Shown here: positions 1-6,086 of the stretch, in pieces
Layout of the letters: each line of letters opens with the position of its first letter
Position numbering within the stretch: the first letter of the stretch is position 1
Assembly (NCBI GenBank): GCA_028693085.1
Contig: JAQUWC010000103.1
Span: forward strand, 1 to 6,086
Reading direction: 5' to 3'
Source: UBA5266 sp002411545
GTDB taxonomy: Bacteria > Bacteroidota > Bacteroidia > Bacteroidales > WCHB1-69
DNA length: 6,086 nt
Made by a program: the position numbers and the translations under genes
The notes under the pieces: generated by a model
What the model saw: only the letters and a program-made list of their open reading frames with translations
The model's database searches: none
Told to the model about the DNA's origin: nothing

Positions 1-1166
1 GTAGCATAATCTTGTTGTGTATCGAGCAGCTCATGTATAATATTACGTATACGTTTGGTTTGGTTTACATTTTCCGAAGCGAAATAATTCCGTATGCCGT
101 TTTCGAAATGCTCCATCCATTGCCTCATCATCCATTCGAAGTTACGGTTGAAAGAAGTTTGTGGAAGTGTTTGAAATATAAACGACTTCACTTCGGGCAA
201 ATGAGGTGATTGTAATGAGAACTCTATCAAAGGGAAACGTAGCAAAGCTCGCAAAAATACTTCCGAATCGATAAACAAAGCTTCGGGCGGCAGTTGGGAT
301 ACGGTAGTTTCAGATTGTGCGTATTTCTCTTCCATTTTATTAAACAAATCCTTTATGGTATCCGCACACAGTCCGAGATTTTCTATCCAAACACAAGCCT
401 TAGAAGGGAGTAAAGAGAAAAAATCGGTTTTCCCCAGCGTCGGTTCACTCAATGCCATATCGGGCATTAAGTGCATTTGTTCCATCATCTTTTTCGAAGC
501 CTGGGTTTCGGTGTCGAACATACGCAAGGACTTGATAGTATCGCCCGAAAATTCAATACGATAAGGATATTCGTCGGCATAAGAAAACACATCCATAATA
601 CCTCCACGCACGGCATATTGACCCGGTTGAAAAACATAATCGCTGTATTCGAATCCGTTTTCCGAAAGGAAATGCATAATATCGTCCATACTGATCTCCT
701 CTCCTACCCGCAAGCTAATACTTTGCTGTACGATGTTTTGAGACGTTAAGACTTTTTCAATCAATGCCTCGGCATAAGTAACAATGACAGGATTCGCCCC
801 TTGCGAAAGTTGTTTCAACACATGGGTGCGCAACATCACATGAAAGCTGTCGCTTTCTTCAAAAGGATAGGCTTTTCGAGCGGATGACGGAAAGAAGAGG
901 ATATTTTTCTCGTTTATATCTTTTTCAACCTCACCCGAAAGCAATTCCAAATCATGGTAGAAATACGAGGCGGTTTCCTTGTCGGGAAATACAAAAAGAT
1001 GTATTCCTTTCATTTGATGTAAACAAGCTTTTGAAAACAAGGCTTTTGCACTACCGCACAAAACACCAATATGTAAACGGGGAGGATTTCCTTTTTGCCA
1101 TGTCGCAAGGAATTGGTTTGTGATATCTGCCTGAGCGTAAACACCTGTTATATCATGTATTTCCAT
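1..1166 (-). CDS. mfd: Transcription-repair coupling factor Mfd, N-terminal part (cut by window edge)
   Basis: Mfd is a cytoplasmic ATP-dependent translocase that removes RNA polymerase stalled at DNA lesions and recruits UvrA for nucleotide excision repair. Only the first 388 codons are here; family members are usually about 1100-1150 residues, so the polymerase-binding and helicase domains lie beyond the left edge. The visible part matches the UvrB-like N-terminal module. The clearest hallmark is at residues 181-219, with PGQYAVRGGIMDVF (181-194), YPYRIEF (200-206) and SLRMFD (213-218), the segment that reads PGEYALRG...DLF...LPYRLDFF...SLRVFD in E. coli Mfd. Residues 91-103 (FFPSSARKAYPFE) fit the preceding conserved strand. 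The start is firm: an in-frame TGA lies directly before the ATG (1167-1169). The frame stays open to base 1. A promoter-like element lies about 28 bases upstream, so mfd can be transcribed separately from the gene behind it. The identification rests on recalled family motifs and is strong. Confidence 0.95.
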   Translation of the reverse strand, partial: MEIHDITGVYAQADITNQFLATWQKGNPPRLHIGVLCGSAKALFSKACLHQMKGIHLFVFPDKETASYFYHDLELLSGEVEKDINEKNILFFPSSARKAYPFEESDSFHVMLRTHVLKQLSQGANPVIVTYAEALIEKVLTSQNIVQQSISLRVGEEISMDDIMHFLSENGFEYSDYVFQPGQYAVRGGIMDVFSYADEYPYRIEFSGDTIKSLRMFDTETQASKKMMEQMHLMPDMALSEPTLGKTDFFSLLPSKACVWIENLGLCADTIKDLFNKMEEKYAQSETTVSQLPPEALFIDSEVFLRALLRFPLIEFSLQSPHLPEVKSFIFQTLPQTSFNRNFEWMMRQWMEHFENGIRNYFASENVNQTKRIRNIIHELLDTQQDYA

Positions 1167-1193
1167 TCAAAACCTTTCAATAATCGAAGGTCG

Positions 1194-1201
1194 CAAAAGT
1201 A
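1194..1201 (-). promoter_or_regulatory. Bacteroidota -7 promoter element for mfd
   Basis: Read on the minus strand this is TACTTTTG followed by C, a full match to the Bacteroidota -7 consensus TAnnTTTG. It ends 27 bases before the mfd ATG, which implies a short leader of about 20 bases. A -33 element (TTTG) is poor: at 20 bases spacing the sequence is CCTG, matching only the final TG. Function is inferred from consensus and position. Confidence 0.6.
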
Positions 1202-1253
1202 ATAAAAAACCAAGTAGCTTGCAGGTATTAAGTATAAAAATATTAAGAAATTC

Positions 1254-2210
1254 TTAGTCATCAATCTTATCGGGAAGGAAAGGCGACAATTCTATTTTAT
1301 GAAACTTTGCCGGAATCCGTATCAAAGAACGCTTAAATTTCTCATTGGTAAGATAAAAAACCTTGCCGTCCGAAGTAGTAACAGCTTCCACTTGATGAAA
1401 AGCCAATCTCAATCTGATTTTACGTTTTCCCGCCGAAAAGAAATCACGACCTTTGAAACCGTAAAACATACAAATGAAAGGACGTAAACTTTTGGAATAC
1501 CCGCATAATATTAATTGGTTACGTTCAGCAAAATAAACAGATCCCGTAATCAAACCATTTACATTCAGCGAATCATACACATGCGCTATATGTCTTCCCG
1601 GATAAGCAGGGAGCACATACACTTTACTTCCCAGATGTTTCCATTGCTTGGTAAACAAATACAAACTATCACCGATCACTACAAAAGCTTCACAATCATA
1701 ATCTGTAGGAAGGTCTGCAAAACTATTCTTCACATATTGATCTTCATAGACAAACCAAATGGTATCAATTATTATATGGTTGGTAAACAAACTCTCTTTC
1801 TTTATACGCAATACATGCAAATCATTACGTATACCAGATTGATTATTTCCCACATCGGCCAAATAAATAAAATTGTCATCTTGTGATATTTCTTCTATAT
1901 CGGTATTTACAATATCTGCAAGTAGAAAGCTATCAATAATCCTTCCGTCGGAAGTATCCAGTCGATACAAATGCTTGTCACGGCTGTCGTTATGCGTCCA
2001 AAGAGCATGGTTCCAATAAATCAAACCCGAAGTTTCGAAAAGTGAGTCCGAAAGTTCAACGGTATAAAAAGGTTTTATGGATTTTGACATACGTAATACA
2101 GCCGTTTTATCTTGGCGGTTTTTTTTGTTAATTTGTAAGCTATCGCTTTGTTGGGCATAAATACCAAGCACAAACACAACATTTACAAACACTAAACAAA
2201 TCCGACGCAT
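1254..2210 (-). CDS. Exported protein of unknown function, predicted beta-propeller
   Basis: I do not recognise a named family with certainty. From the ATG at 2210 the product is 318 residues. It opens with a signal peptide: MRR, a hydrophobic stretch at 4-17, then an IYA|QQ cleavage site at about 19/20. There is no lipobox cysteine and no C-terminal sorting domain, so it is probably periplasmic. The mature part is rich in short beta-strands and has recurring turn motifs spaced like propeller blades: ETSGL (59-63), WTHNDS (71-76), DIEEI (104-108), DVGNN (119-123), DCEAF (172-176), TKQW (187-190) and QVEAV (273-277). Such SGL/EEI/EAF loops recall the SdiA-regulated/YjiK and phytase-like propellers; this is inference. 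The frame stays open upstream to an ATG at 2267 (337 residues), with another ATG at 2222. The start at 2210 is preferred because a promoter -7 box (2227-2234) lies inside the longer frame and because it puts the signal peptide at the N-terminus. It lies 87 bases upstream of mfd on the same strand. Confidence 0.8.
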   Translation of the reverse strand: MRRICLVFVNVVFVLGIYAQQSDSLQINKKNRQDKTAVLRMSKSIKPFYTVELSDSLFETSGLIYWNHALWTHNDSRDKHLYRLDTSDGRIIDSFLLADIVNTDIEEISQDDNFIYLADVGNNQSGIRNDLHVLRIKKESLFTNHIIIDTIWFVYEDQYVKNSFADLPTDYDCEAFVVIGDSLYLFTKQWKHLGSKVYVLPAYPGRHIAHVYDSLNVNGLITGSVYFAERNQLILCGYSKSLRPFICMFYGFKGRDFFSAGKRKIRLRLAFHQVEAVTTSDGKVFYLTNEKFKRSLIRIPAKFHKIELSPFLPDKIDD

Positions 2211-2226
2211 CCTATCAAACATACTG

Positions 2227-2234
2227 CAAAGGTA
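2227..2234 (-). promoter_or_regulatory. Bacteroidota -7 promoter element for the exported propeller gene
   Basis: On the minus strand this reads TACCTTTG followed by C, a full match to TAnnTTTG. A transcript would begin near 2220-2224, which makes the ATG at 2222 leaderless or absent from the message, leaves the ATG at 2210 with a leader of roughly 10-14 bases, and places the ATG at 2267 outside the transcript. No TTTG is seen at the expected -33 spacing. Confidence 0.55.
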
Positions 2235-2253
2235 AAATATTTTTTTGTAACTC

Positions 2254-2268
2254 TTTGATATATTCAAA
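2254..2268. repeat. 15-base inverted repeat upstream of the propeller gene promoter
   Basis: TTTGA (2254-2258) and TCAAA (2264-2268) are perfect reverse complements around a TATAT core, and the core is itself symmetric except at its middle base. The repeat covers roughly -33 to -47 relative to the predicted minus-strand start of transcription, where an operator or activator site could lie. In such AT-rich sequence a repeat of this size can occur by chance, so a regulatory role is only a suggestion. Confidence 0.25.
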
Positions 2269-2474
2269 AGACACTTTGCTTATTTAATTTGAAATGCACA
2301 GTTCGGCAAAACACATCAATCCAAACTAAACTTCACATTCCGTTAGAAATGTTAATTCATTTCTTATATCCAAGAGCATATACATTAATATATACATCCA
2401 TAGTATTCGTATTTTTCCTCTTTAAATATTGAAATAAATTTTTATTCGTCAGTGTGTAATTTGATAATTTCATG

Positions 2475-2482
2475 TACATTTG
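2475..2482 (+). promoter_or_regulatory. Bacteroidota -7 promoter element for the restriction-modification operon
   Basis: TACATTTG followed by C matches TAnnTTTG. It ends 24 bases before the endonuclease ATG, giving a leader of roughly 17-20 bases. At 20 bases spacing the -33 position reads AGTG (2451-2454), only a partial match to TTTG. The first half of the box is part of an 8-base palindrome, ATGTACAT (2472-2479), which might be a binding site, but no controller gene lies nearby. Confidence 0.6.
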
Positions 2483-2506
2483 CAAAAAATTAAGACTTAA
2501 AAAATA

Positions 2507-3289
2507 ATGAATAAATGGACTCAATTAAGCATTGAATATGCAAATCAAAGATCGTATTTAGATGACCTGTTTCAAGTTTATCCGACAATACCTGAAGGAA
2601 TAAGAGAAATTGATGATAAAGTTTGGACAGATGTTGAAAAAGCTTTTAAACAAAAAAATAATAATTTACTACTAAAGGAATTATTAAAACTTAAGCTTTT
2701 CCCTATAAAAGATAGCTATATAGCATATTTAAAAAGGGACAGTTCTTCTATTGACCGAAATCCAAGAACCATAAATCGTATATGTGGTAGAATCTATGAA
2801 TTAGGCCTTGATAAACTTTATGAACGTTGTAGTGAGCCCAAAGAAACGAATAGGCAAATAGGACCTATGTTTCGAGAATGGTTACGGAAAAAATCTTTAG
2901 GTATCACTCCTGTTGAATTGAATAAATTTCTCGCAAACAATGAAGATGCTATTTTAGATGGAAGCGACAAGTCTATGATGGACTTCGCAAAAGAAAAATT
3001 AGGTTATAAACATAATAAAGGTCTTGATTTTGTAGGTCGTTTTAACGGTAAATATGTAATTGGTGAAGCAAAATTTCTAACTGATTTCGGGGGGCATCAA
3101 AATGCACAATTTAACGATGCTATTTATACTGTAGAAGCAAAAAAAGTAAACGCTATTAAAATTGCTATTTTAGATGGAGTTCTATACATTAAAGGAAACA
3201 ATAAAATGTATAAGTCCATAACCGAAACATATAAGAATTGCAACATCATGAGCGCTTTGGTTTTACGTGAATTTATATACCAAATTTAA
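2507..3289 (+). CDS. Type II restriction endonuclease (PD-(D/E)XK fold)
   Basis: Predicted to cut unmethylated DNA at a specific short sequence, protecting the cell from phage and plasmids. The 260-residue length is typical of simple type II enzymes. The catalytic signature is visible at 172-190: GLDF, then GEAKF, giving Asp174 with Glu187 and Lys189 (D-x12-E-A-K), the metal-binding PD-(D/E)XK layout. It is followed by GGHQNAQF (195-202), whose Gln is a common feature after the ExK strand. An upstream block, NRQIGPMFREWLRK (115-128), resembles the conserved helix before the catalytic core in several type II enzymes. The N-terminal part looks helical and is probably involved in DNA contact or dimerisation. 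An in-frame TAA at 2498-2500 makes 2507 the first usable ATG; the leader is A-rich, as usual here. The stop TAA overlaps the methyltransferase ATG by one base (TAATG). GC is about 31%, clearly below the flanking genes. The recognition sequence cannot be read from the protein. Confidence 0.85.
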   Translation: MNKWTQLSIEYANQRSYLDDLFQVYPTIPEGIREIDDKVWTDVEKAFKQKNNNLLLKELLKLKLFPIKDSYIAYLKRDSSSIDRNPRTINRICGRIYELGLDKLYERCSEPKETNRQIGPMFREWLRKKSLGITPVELNKFLANNEDAILDGSDKSMMDFAKEKLGYKHNKGLDFVGRFNGKYVIGEAKFLTDFGGHQNAQFNDAIYTVEAKKVNAIKIAILDGVLYIKGNNKMYKSITETYKNCNIMSALVLREFIYQI

Positions 3290-4377
3290 TGATGAAAAGC
3301 ATATTGATTCAAGGTGATAATTTGGATGGGCTCTATTACCTTTTAAACGAAAAAAATTTAAAAGGGAAAATTGATTTAGTTTATATTGACCCCCCTTTTG
3401 CAACAGGAGGTAATTTTACCATTACAGACGGAAGAGCAACGACTATAAGCAATTCTAAAAACGGAAATATTGCATATACGGATACGCTAAAAGGAAAAGA
3501 GTTTATTGAATTTTTAAAAGTGCGATTATTTTTACTTAAAGAATTGTTGTCAAAACAAGGTTCAATCTACTTGCACATAGACTATAAAATAGGTCATTAT
3601 GTTAAAGTTATGATGGATGAAGTTTTCGGAATTGAAAGTTTCAGGAATGATATTACCCGTATTAAATGCAATCCAAAAAACTTTGACAGAATCGGATATG
3701 GAAATATAAAGGATTTAATTCTATTCTACACAAAATCCTCAAATCCCATTTGGAACGAACCGCGCGAAAAATATACGGAAAAGGATTTTGAAAAGCTATT
3801 TCCGAAAACAGATAAGCAAGGACGCAAATATACAACTGTTCCAATACATGCGCCTGGAGAAACCGAAAACGGAAAATCAAATCAAGCGTTTAAAGGCATA
3901 CTACCTCCCAAAGGAAGACATTGGCGTGTTGATGTAGAAACATTAAATCAATGGGATAAAGAAGGATTAATTGAATGGTCATCTACCGGTAATCCGAGGA
4001 AAATTATTTATGCTGACGAGCGTGAAGGGAAAAGAGTACAAGACATTTGGGAATATAAAGACCCTCAATATCCAACTTATCCTACCGAAAAAAATCCGGA
4101 TTTACTTGACTTAATTATTAAAACATCTTCTAATGAGAATAGTATAGTTTTGGATTGTTTCTGCGGTTCCGGAACTACTTTAAAATCAGCCCATACAAAC
4201 AATAGAAAATGGATTGGTATTGACCAGTCTAACCATGCAATTAAAGCAACAAAAGAAAAACTTGATGCTATTGAAGGGGATCTTTTTGTAAAAAAACCTG
4301 ATTATGAGTTTGTCGTTCTAACAGAAAAAAAAGCTGAAAGTTTACATGGTTTTTTTGTACCTTTGAACCCTGTTTAG
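3289..4377 (+). CDS. Site-specific DNA methyltransferase, beta class, probably adenine-N6
   Basis: Transfers a methyl group from S-adenosylmethionine to a base, most likely adenine N6, in the sequence cut by its partner nuclease, so that host DNA is protected. The motif order is beta class: catalytic motif IV, DPPF (34-37), comes first. The S-adenosylmethionine-binding motifs follow near the C-terminus: motif X-like YPTEKNPDLL (264-273), motif I LDCFCGSGTT (288-297) and motif II IGID (309-312). GSIYLHIDY (91-99) is the conserved strand after motif IV. The middle (about 120-250), with RKIIYADEREGK (237-248) and a following DIW, resembles type III Mod-like enzymes and probably carries target recognition. 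DPPF rather than SPPY favours adenine. At 362 residues it looks complete and is shorter than a typical type III Mod. The ATG overlaps the nuclease stop codon by one base, suggesting translational coupling; a second ATG follows directly at 3292. GC is about 32%. No Res-type helicase subunit is adjacent, so it belongs with the nuclease. Confidence 0.92.
   Translation: MMKSILIQGDNLDGLYYLLNEKNLKGKIDLVYIDPPFATGGNFTITDGRATTISNSKNGNIAYTDTLKGKEFIEFLKVRLFLLKELLSKQGSIYLHIDYKIGHYVKVMMDEVFGIESFRNDITRIKCNPKNFDRIGYGNIKDLILFYTKSSNPIWNEPREKYTEKDFEKLFPKTDKQGRKYTTVPIHAPGETENGKSNQAFKGILPPKGRHWRVDVETLNQWDKEGLIEWSSTGNPRKIIYADEREGKRVQDIWEYKDPQYPTYPTEKNPDLLDLIIKTSSNENSIVLDCFCGSGTTLKSAHTNNRKWIGIDQSNHAIKATKEKLDAIEGDLFVKKPDYEFVVLTEKKAESLHGFFVPLNPV
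4358..4365 (+). promoter_or_regulatory. Bacteroidota -7 promoter element for the dipeptidyl peptidase gene, inside the methyltransferase gene
   Basis: TACCTTTG matches TAnnTTTG exactly and lies within the last seven codons of the methyltransferase gene, 50 bases before the peptidase ATG. A transcript from here would have a leader of about 45 bases. No TAnnTTTG occurs in the 38-base gap itself, so this is the best candidate for independent expression of the peptidase gene. A -33 TTTG is not present at the expected spacing, and the match could be an accident of coding. Confidence 0.4.
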
Positions 4378-4415
4378 AATCTATATTATTCACTTATAAT
4401 CAATACATCTTTTTT

Positions 4416-6086
4416 ATGAAACGCTTTATTGTATGCTTCTTTTTATTCCTAAGTGTGGGTGTTCACCATATATTTTGCCAAACGAAAGAAATTACGCTGG
4501 AAGATATTTGGCAGAAATATGTCTTTTATCCAACAGGAGTACCCGGTTTCACTCCCATGCCACAGGGGGATTTCTATACCGTAAAAAACAAGGACGAAAT
4601 CGCTTCCTATAGTTTTCAAACCGGCGATAAGAAAAACACCCTACTATCCGATGCCGACTTAAAAAACGCTTCAAACAATACCATAGGTATAAGTGATATA
4701 CAACTTTATCAATTAGACAACTCCGAACAACACATGCTGATAGGTACGGCTTACGAAAATATTTACCGTCGGTCGTTCAAAGCGTTTTATTATGTGTATA
4801 ATTTTATCGATAAGAAACTGATGACATTGTCCGACACGACAAAAGGGAAACAAAGTTTTGCCGAATTCTCACCCGACGGCAGCAAAGTGGCTTTTGTAAG
4901 AAACAACAATATCTTTATCAAAGATTTGAAAACCTTGCAAGAAACGGCTGTTACTACCGACGGCAAATTCAACCATGTAATCAACGGTATGGCCGATTGG
5001 GTATATGAAGAAGAACTCGACATGGCACAAACTTTCCAATGGTCGCCCGACGGCAAACAGCTTGCTTTTCTTCGTTTCGACGAAAGCAGGGTCAAAGAAT
5101 TCACCCTGACAATGTGGGGCGAACTCTATCCCGAAGCGTATCGCTACAAATATCCCAAAGCAGGTGAAGACAATTCATTGGTCGATGTATATATATATAA
5201 TGTAAACAATCAAACGAAAAGTAAAGTAGATATGGACGATAACGGCAATGTGTATATCCCCCGTATTTACTGGCTACCCAACGCCACAGAATTGATAGTG
5301 CTGAAAATGAACCGCCATCAAAATCTGTTGGAATTTTTCGCTTATGATTTAAATAGCAAAGAAAAAAAATTGATTTATACCGATAAGAACGAGGCTTGGC
5401 TTGACGTTACCGACGAGTATTATTTTTTGAAAGATAATAAAAGCATGATTGTTACCTCAGAACGTGATGGCTATAATCATATTTATAAAGTAATATTCGG
5501 AGGAAAAATCCAAGCCATTACCAAAGGAGAATGGGAAGTAGCCGAGATTTGCGCTGTGGATGAAAAGAATCAATGGATTTATTATTTATCGAATGAATCG
5601 GATGTGTTGAATCGCGACTTATACCGCATCGGATTTAACGGCAAAGGGAAAACCATGCTCACCAACGGCAAAGGATGGAACACACCTACCTTTAATCCCA
5701 ATGCAAGCTATTATCGTAATGTGTATTCCGACCTTAACACCCCTCCCATTTACACCTTACACGATTACACCGGAAAACAATTGCGTGTGTTGCACCAAAA
5801 CACCCTCTATCAAGAACGCATGCAAGCCTACGGTTTTTCGACAAAAGAATTGTTTAAGGTTCCCATAGGAAACGATATCGAACTGAATGCATGGATGATT
5901 AAACCCAAGCACTTCGATGCCAACAAAAAGTATCCCGTATTGATGTATGTATATGGAGGTCCTGGTTCGCAGGAAGTAAGCAACTCCTTTTCACGCAGCA
6001 TGGATTTTGCATGGTATCAGATGCTGGCACAAAAAGGATATATTGTGGTTTGTGTTGACAATAGAGGCACCTCAGGCCGAGGCGAT
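4416..6086 (+). CDS. Dipeptidyl peptidase IV (family S9B), N-terminal part (cut by window edge)
   Basis: A secreted serine exopeptidase that removes X-Pro or X-Ala dipeptides from the N-terminus of peptides in the periplasm, helping peptide use as nutrient. The first 557 codons are present of an expected 720 or so. A signal peptide is clear: MKR, a hydrophobic run at 4-20, and likely cleavage before Gln22; there is no proper lipobox. Residues of about 30-480 form the eight-bladed propeller, with blade motifs FSPDGSKVAFVR (151-162) and WSPDGKQLAFLR (209-220). DWVYEEEL (194-201) carries the double glutamate that anchors the substrate amino group, diagnostic of S9B. The alpha/beta hydrolase domain starts near 480: LNAWMIKP (490-497), then YGGPGSQ (513-519) with the oxyanion-hole Tyr513, and VDNRGTSGRG (547-556). 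The catalytic serine (GWSYGG) and the Asp and His lie beyond the edge. The whole visible stretch resembles Porphyromonas gingivalis DPP IV as recalled. GC is about 44%, unlike the preceding cassette. Confidence 0.95.
   Translation, partial: MKRFIVCFFLFLSVGVHHIFCQTKEITLEDIWQKYVFYPTGVPGFTPMPQGDFYTVKNKDEIASYSFQTGDKKNTLLSDADLKNASNNTIGISDIQLYQLDNSEQHMLIGTAYENIYRRSFKAFYYVYNFIDKKLMTLSDTTKGKQSFAEFSPDGSKVAFVRNNNIFIKDLKTLQETAVTTDGKFNHVINGMADWVYEEELDMAQTFQWSPDGKQLAFLRFDESRVKEFTLTMWGELYPEAYRYKYPKAGEDNSLVDVYIYNVNNQTKSKVDMDDNGNVYIPRIYWLPNATELIVLKMNRHQNLLEFFAYDLNSKEKKLIYTDKNEAWLDVTDEYYFLKDNKSMIVTSERDGYNHIYKVIFGGKIQAITKGEWEVAEICAVDEKNQWIYYLSNESDVLNRDLYRIGFNGKGKTMLTNGKGWNTPTFNPNASYYRNVYSDLNTPPIYTLHDYTGKQLRVLHQNTLYQERMQAYGFSTKELFKVPIGNDIELNAWMIKPKHFDANKKYPVLMYVYGGPGSQEVSNSFSRSMDFAWYQMLAQKGYIVVCVDNRGTSGRGD

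Larger units (their letters stand above)
2211..2506. other. Divergent AT-rich intergenic region
   Basis: This stretch separates the minus-strand propeller gene from the plus-strand restriction-modification genes. It holds the two outward-facing -7 elements and the inverted repeat listed separately. No open reading frame with protein-like features, no transfer RNA, no integrase attachment site and no convincing terminator hairpin was seen. If the restriction-modification cassette was inserted here, its left boundary should lie in this interval, but no repeat shared with the right side (4378-4415) marks it. Confidence 0.7.

Noticed and set aside
12..1123. Plus-strand open frames of 65-92 codons across this region
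   Set aside because: They lie antisense to the mfd frame, which is open throughout and has clear Mfd motifs; their translations show no protein-family features.
1244..1256. TAAGAA-A-TTCTTA inverted repeat at the stop codon of the propeller gene, as a terminator
   Set aside because: The stem is only 5-6 bases, almost all A-T, and a usable loop would shorten it further. It is followed by some T residues on the minus strand, but the hairpin would be too weak to call.
1299..1886. Plus-strand open frames of 62 and 123 codons
   Set aside because: They are antisense to the propeller gene and have no recognisable features; low GC keeps chance frames open.
3662..3880. Minus-strand open frame of 72 codons
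   Set aside because: Antisense to the central part of the methyltransferase gene, with no family features.
4325..4356. Runs of A8 (4325-4332) and T7 (4350-4356) in the methyltransferase gene, with other A7 runs in both cassette genes, as slippage switches
   Set aside because: Phase-variable methyltransferases usually have longer tracts or multi-base repeats; these lengths are expected in genes of about 32% GC, and the frames are intact.
3289..4377. Type III restriction-modification or BREX/PglX system
   Set aside because: No Res helicase, Pgl or Brx genes are adjacent and the methyltransferase is much shorter than PglX; a complete type II-size nuclease is directly coupled to it.
2380..4415. 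Possible target-site duplications bracketing the restriction-modification cassette
   Set aside because: The only shared string seen between 2380-2506 and 4378-4415 is about seven bases (ATACATC), which is expected by chance in AT-rich DNA.
4790..5104. Minus-strand open frame of 104 codons
   Set aside because: Antisense to the peptidase propeller-coding region, whose own frame carries diagnostic S9B motifs.
5188..5199. Six TA repeats inside the peptidase gene as a phase-variation tract
   Set aside because: The tract is short, encodes the ordinary strand residues VYIYN, and there is no sign of frame disruption.

Overview
The window comes from the chromosome of a member of the Bacteroidota, most likely the order Bacteroidales. 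Four start regions carry a match to the Bacteroidota -7 promoter element TAnnTTTG, and leaders are A- or T-rich with no clear Shine-Dalgarno. The proteins also fit: an Mfd of the Bacteroidota type, an exported protein whose predicted signal-peptide cleavage site is followed by Gln, and a dipeptidyl peptidase IV that looks like the Porphyromonas enzyme. No RNA gene, CRISPR array, insertion sequence or integrase was seen.

Layout. Bases 1-1166 (minus strand) hold the N-terminal third of mfd, the transcription-repair coupling factor; it runs off the left edge. Bases 1254-2210 (minus strand) encode an exported protein of unknown function, probably a beta-propeller. Bases 2211-2506 are a divergent, AT-rich intergenic region with one outward promoter for each side. 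Bases 2507-4377 (plus strand) are a compact two-gene restriction-modification cassette: a PD-(D/E)XK restriction endonuclease of 260 residues, overlapping by one base a beta-class adenine DNA methyltransferase of 362 residues. Bases 4416-6086 (plus strand) hold the first 557 codons of an exported dipeptidyl peptidase IV, cut by the right edge just before its catalytic serine.

How it fits together. mfd and the peptidase are housekeeping or common genes of this phylum, at about 44% GC in hand-counted lines. The restriction-modification pair is about 31-32% GC and sits between a minus-strand gene and a plus-strand gene, so it reads as a horizontally acquired defence cassette. Its promoter matches the host -7 consensus. 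No controller gene and no internal TAnnTTTG promoter for the methyltransferase were found, so both enzymes appear to come from one transcript with the nuclease first. The promoter-like element nearest the peptidase gene lies inside the last codons of the methyltransferase gene.

The window contains no clear new type of system. The points most worth following are the unknown recognition sequence of the restriction-modification pair, how it is established in a new host without killing it, the overlap of the downstream promoter with the methyltransferase gene, and the uncharacterised exported propeller protein.
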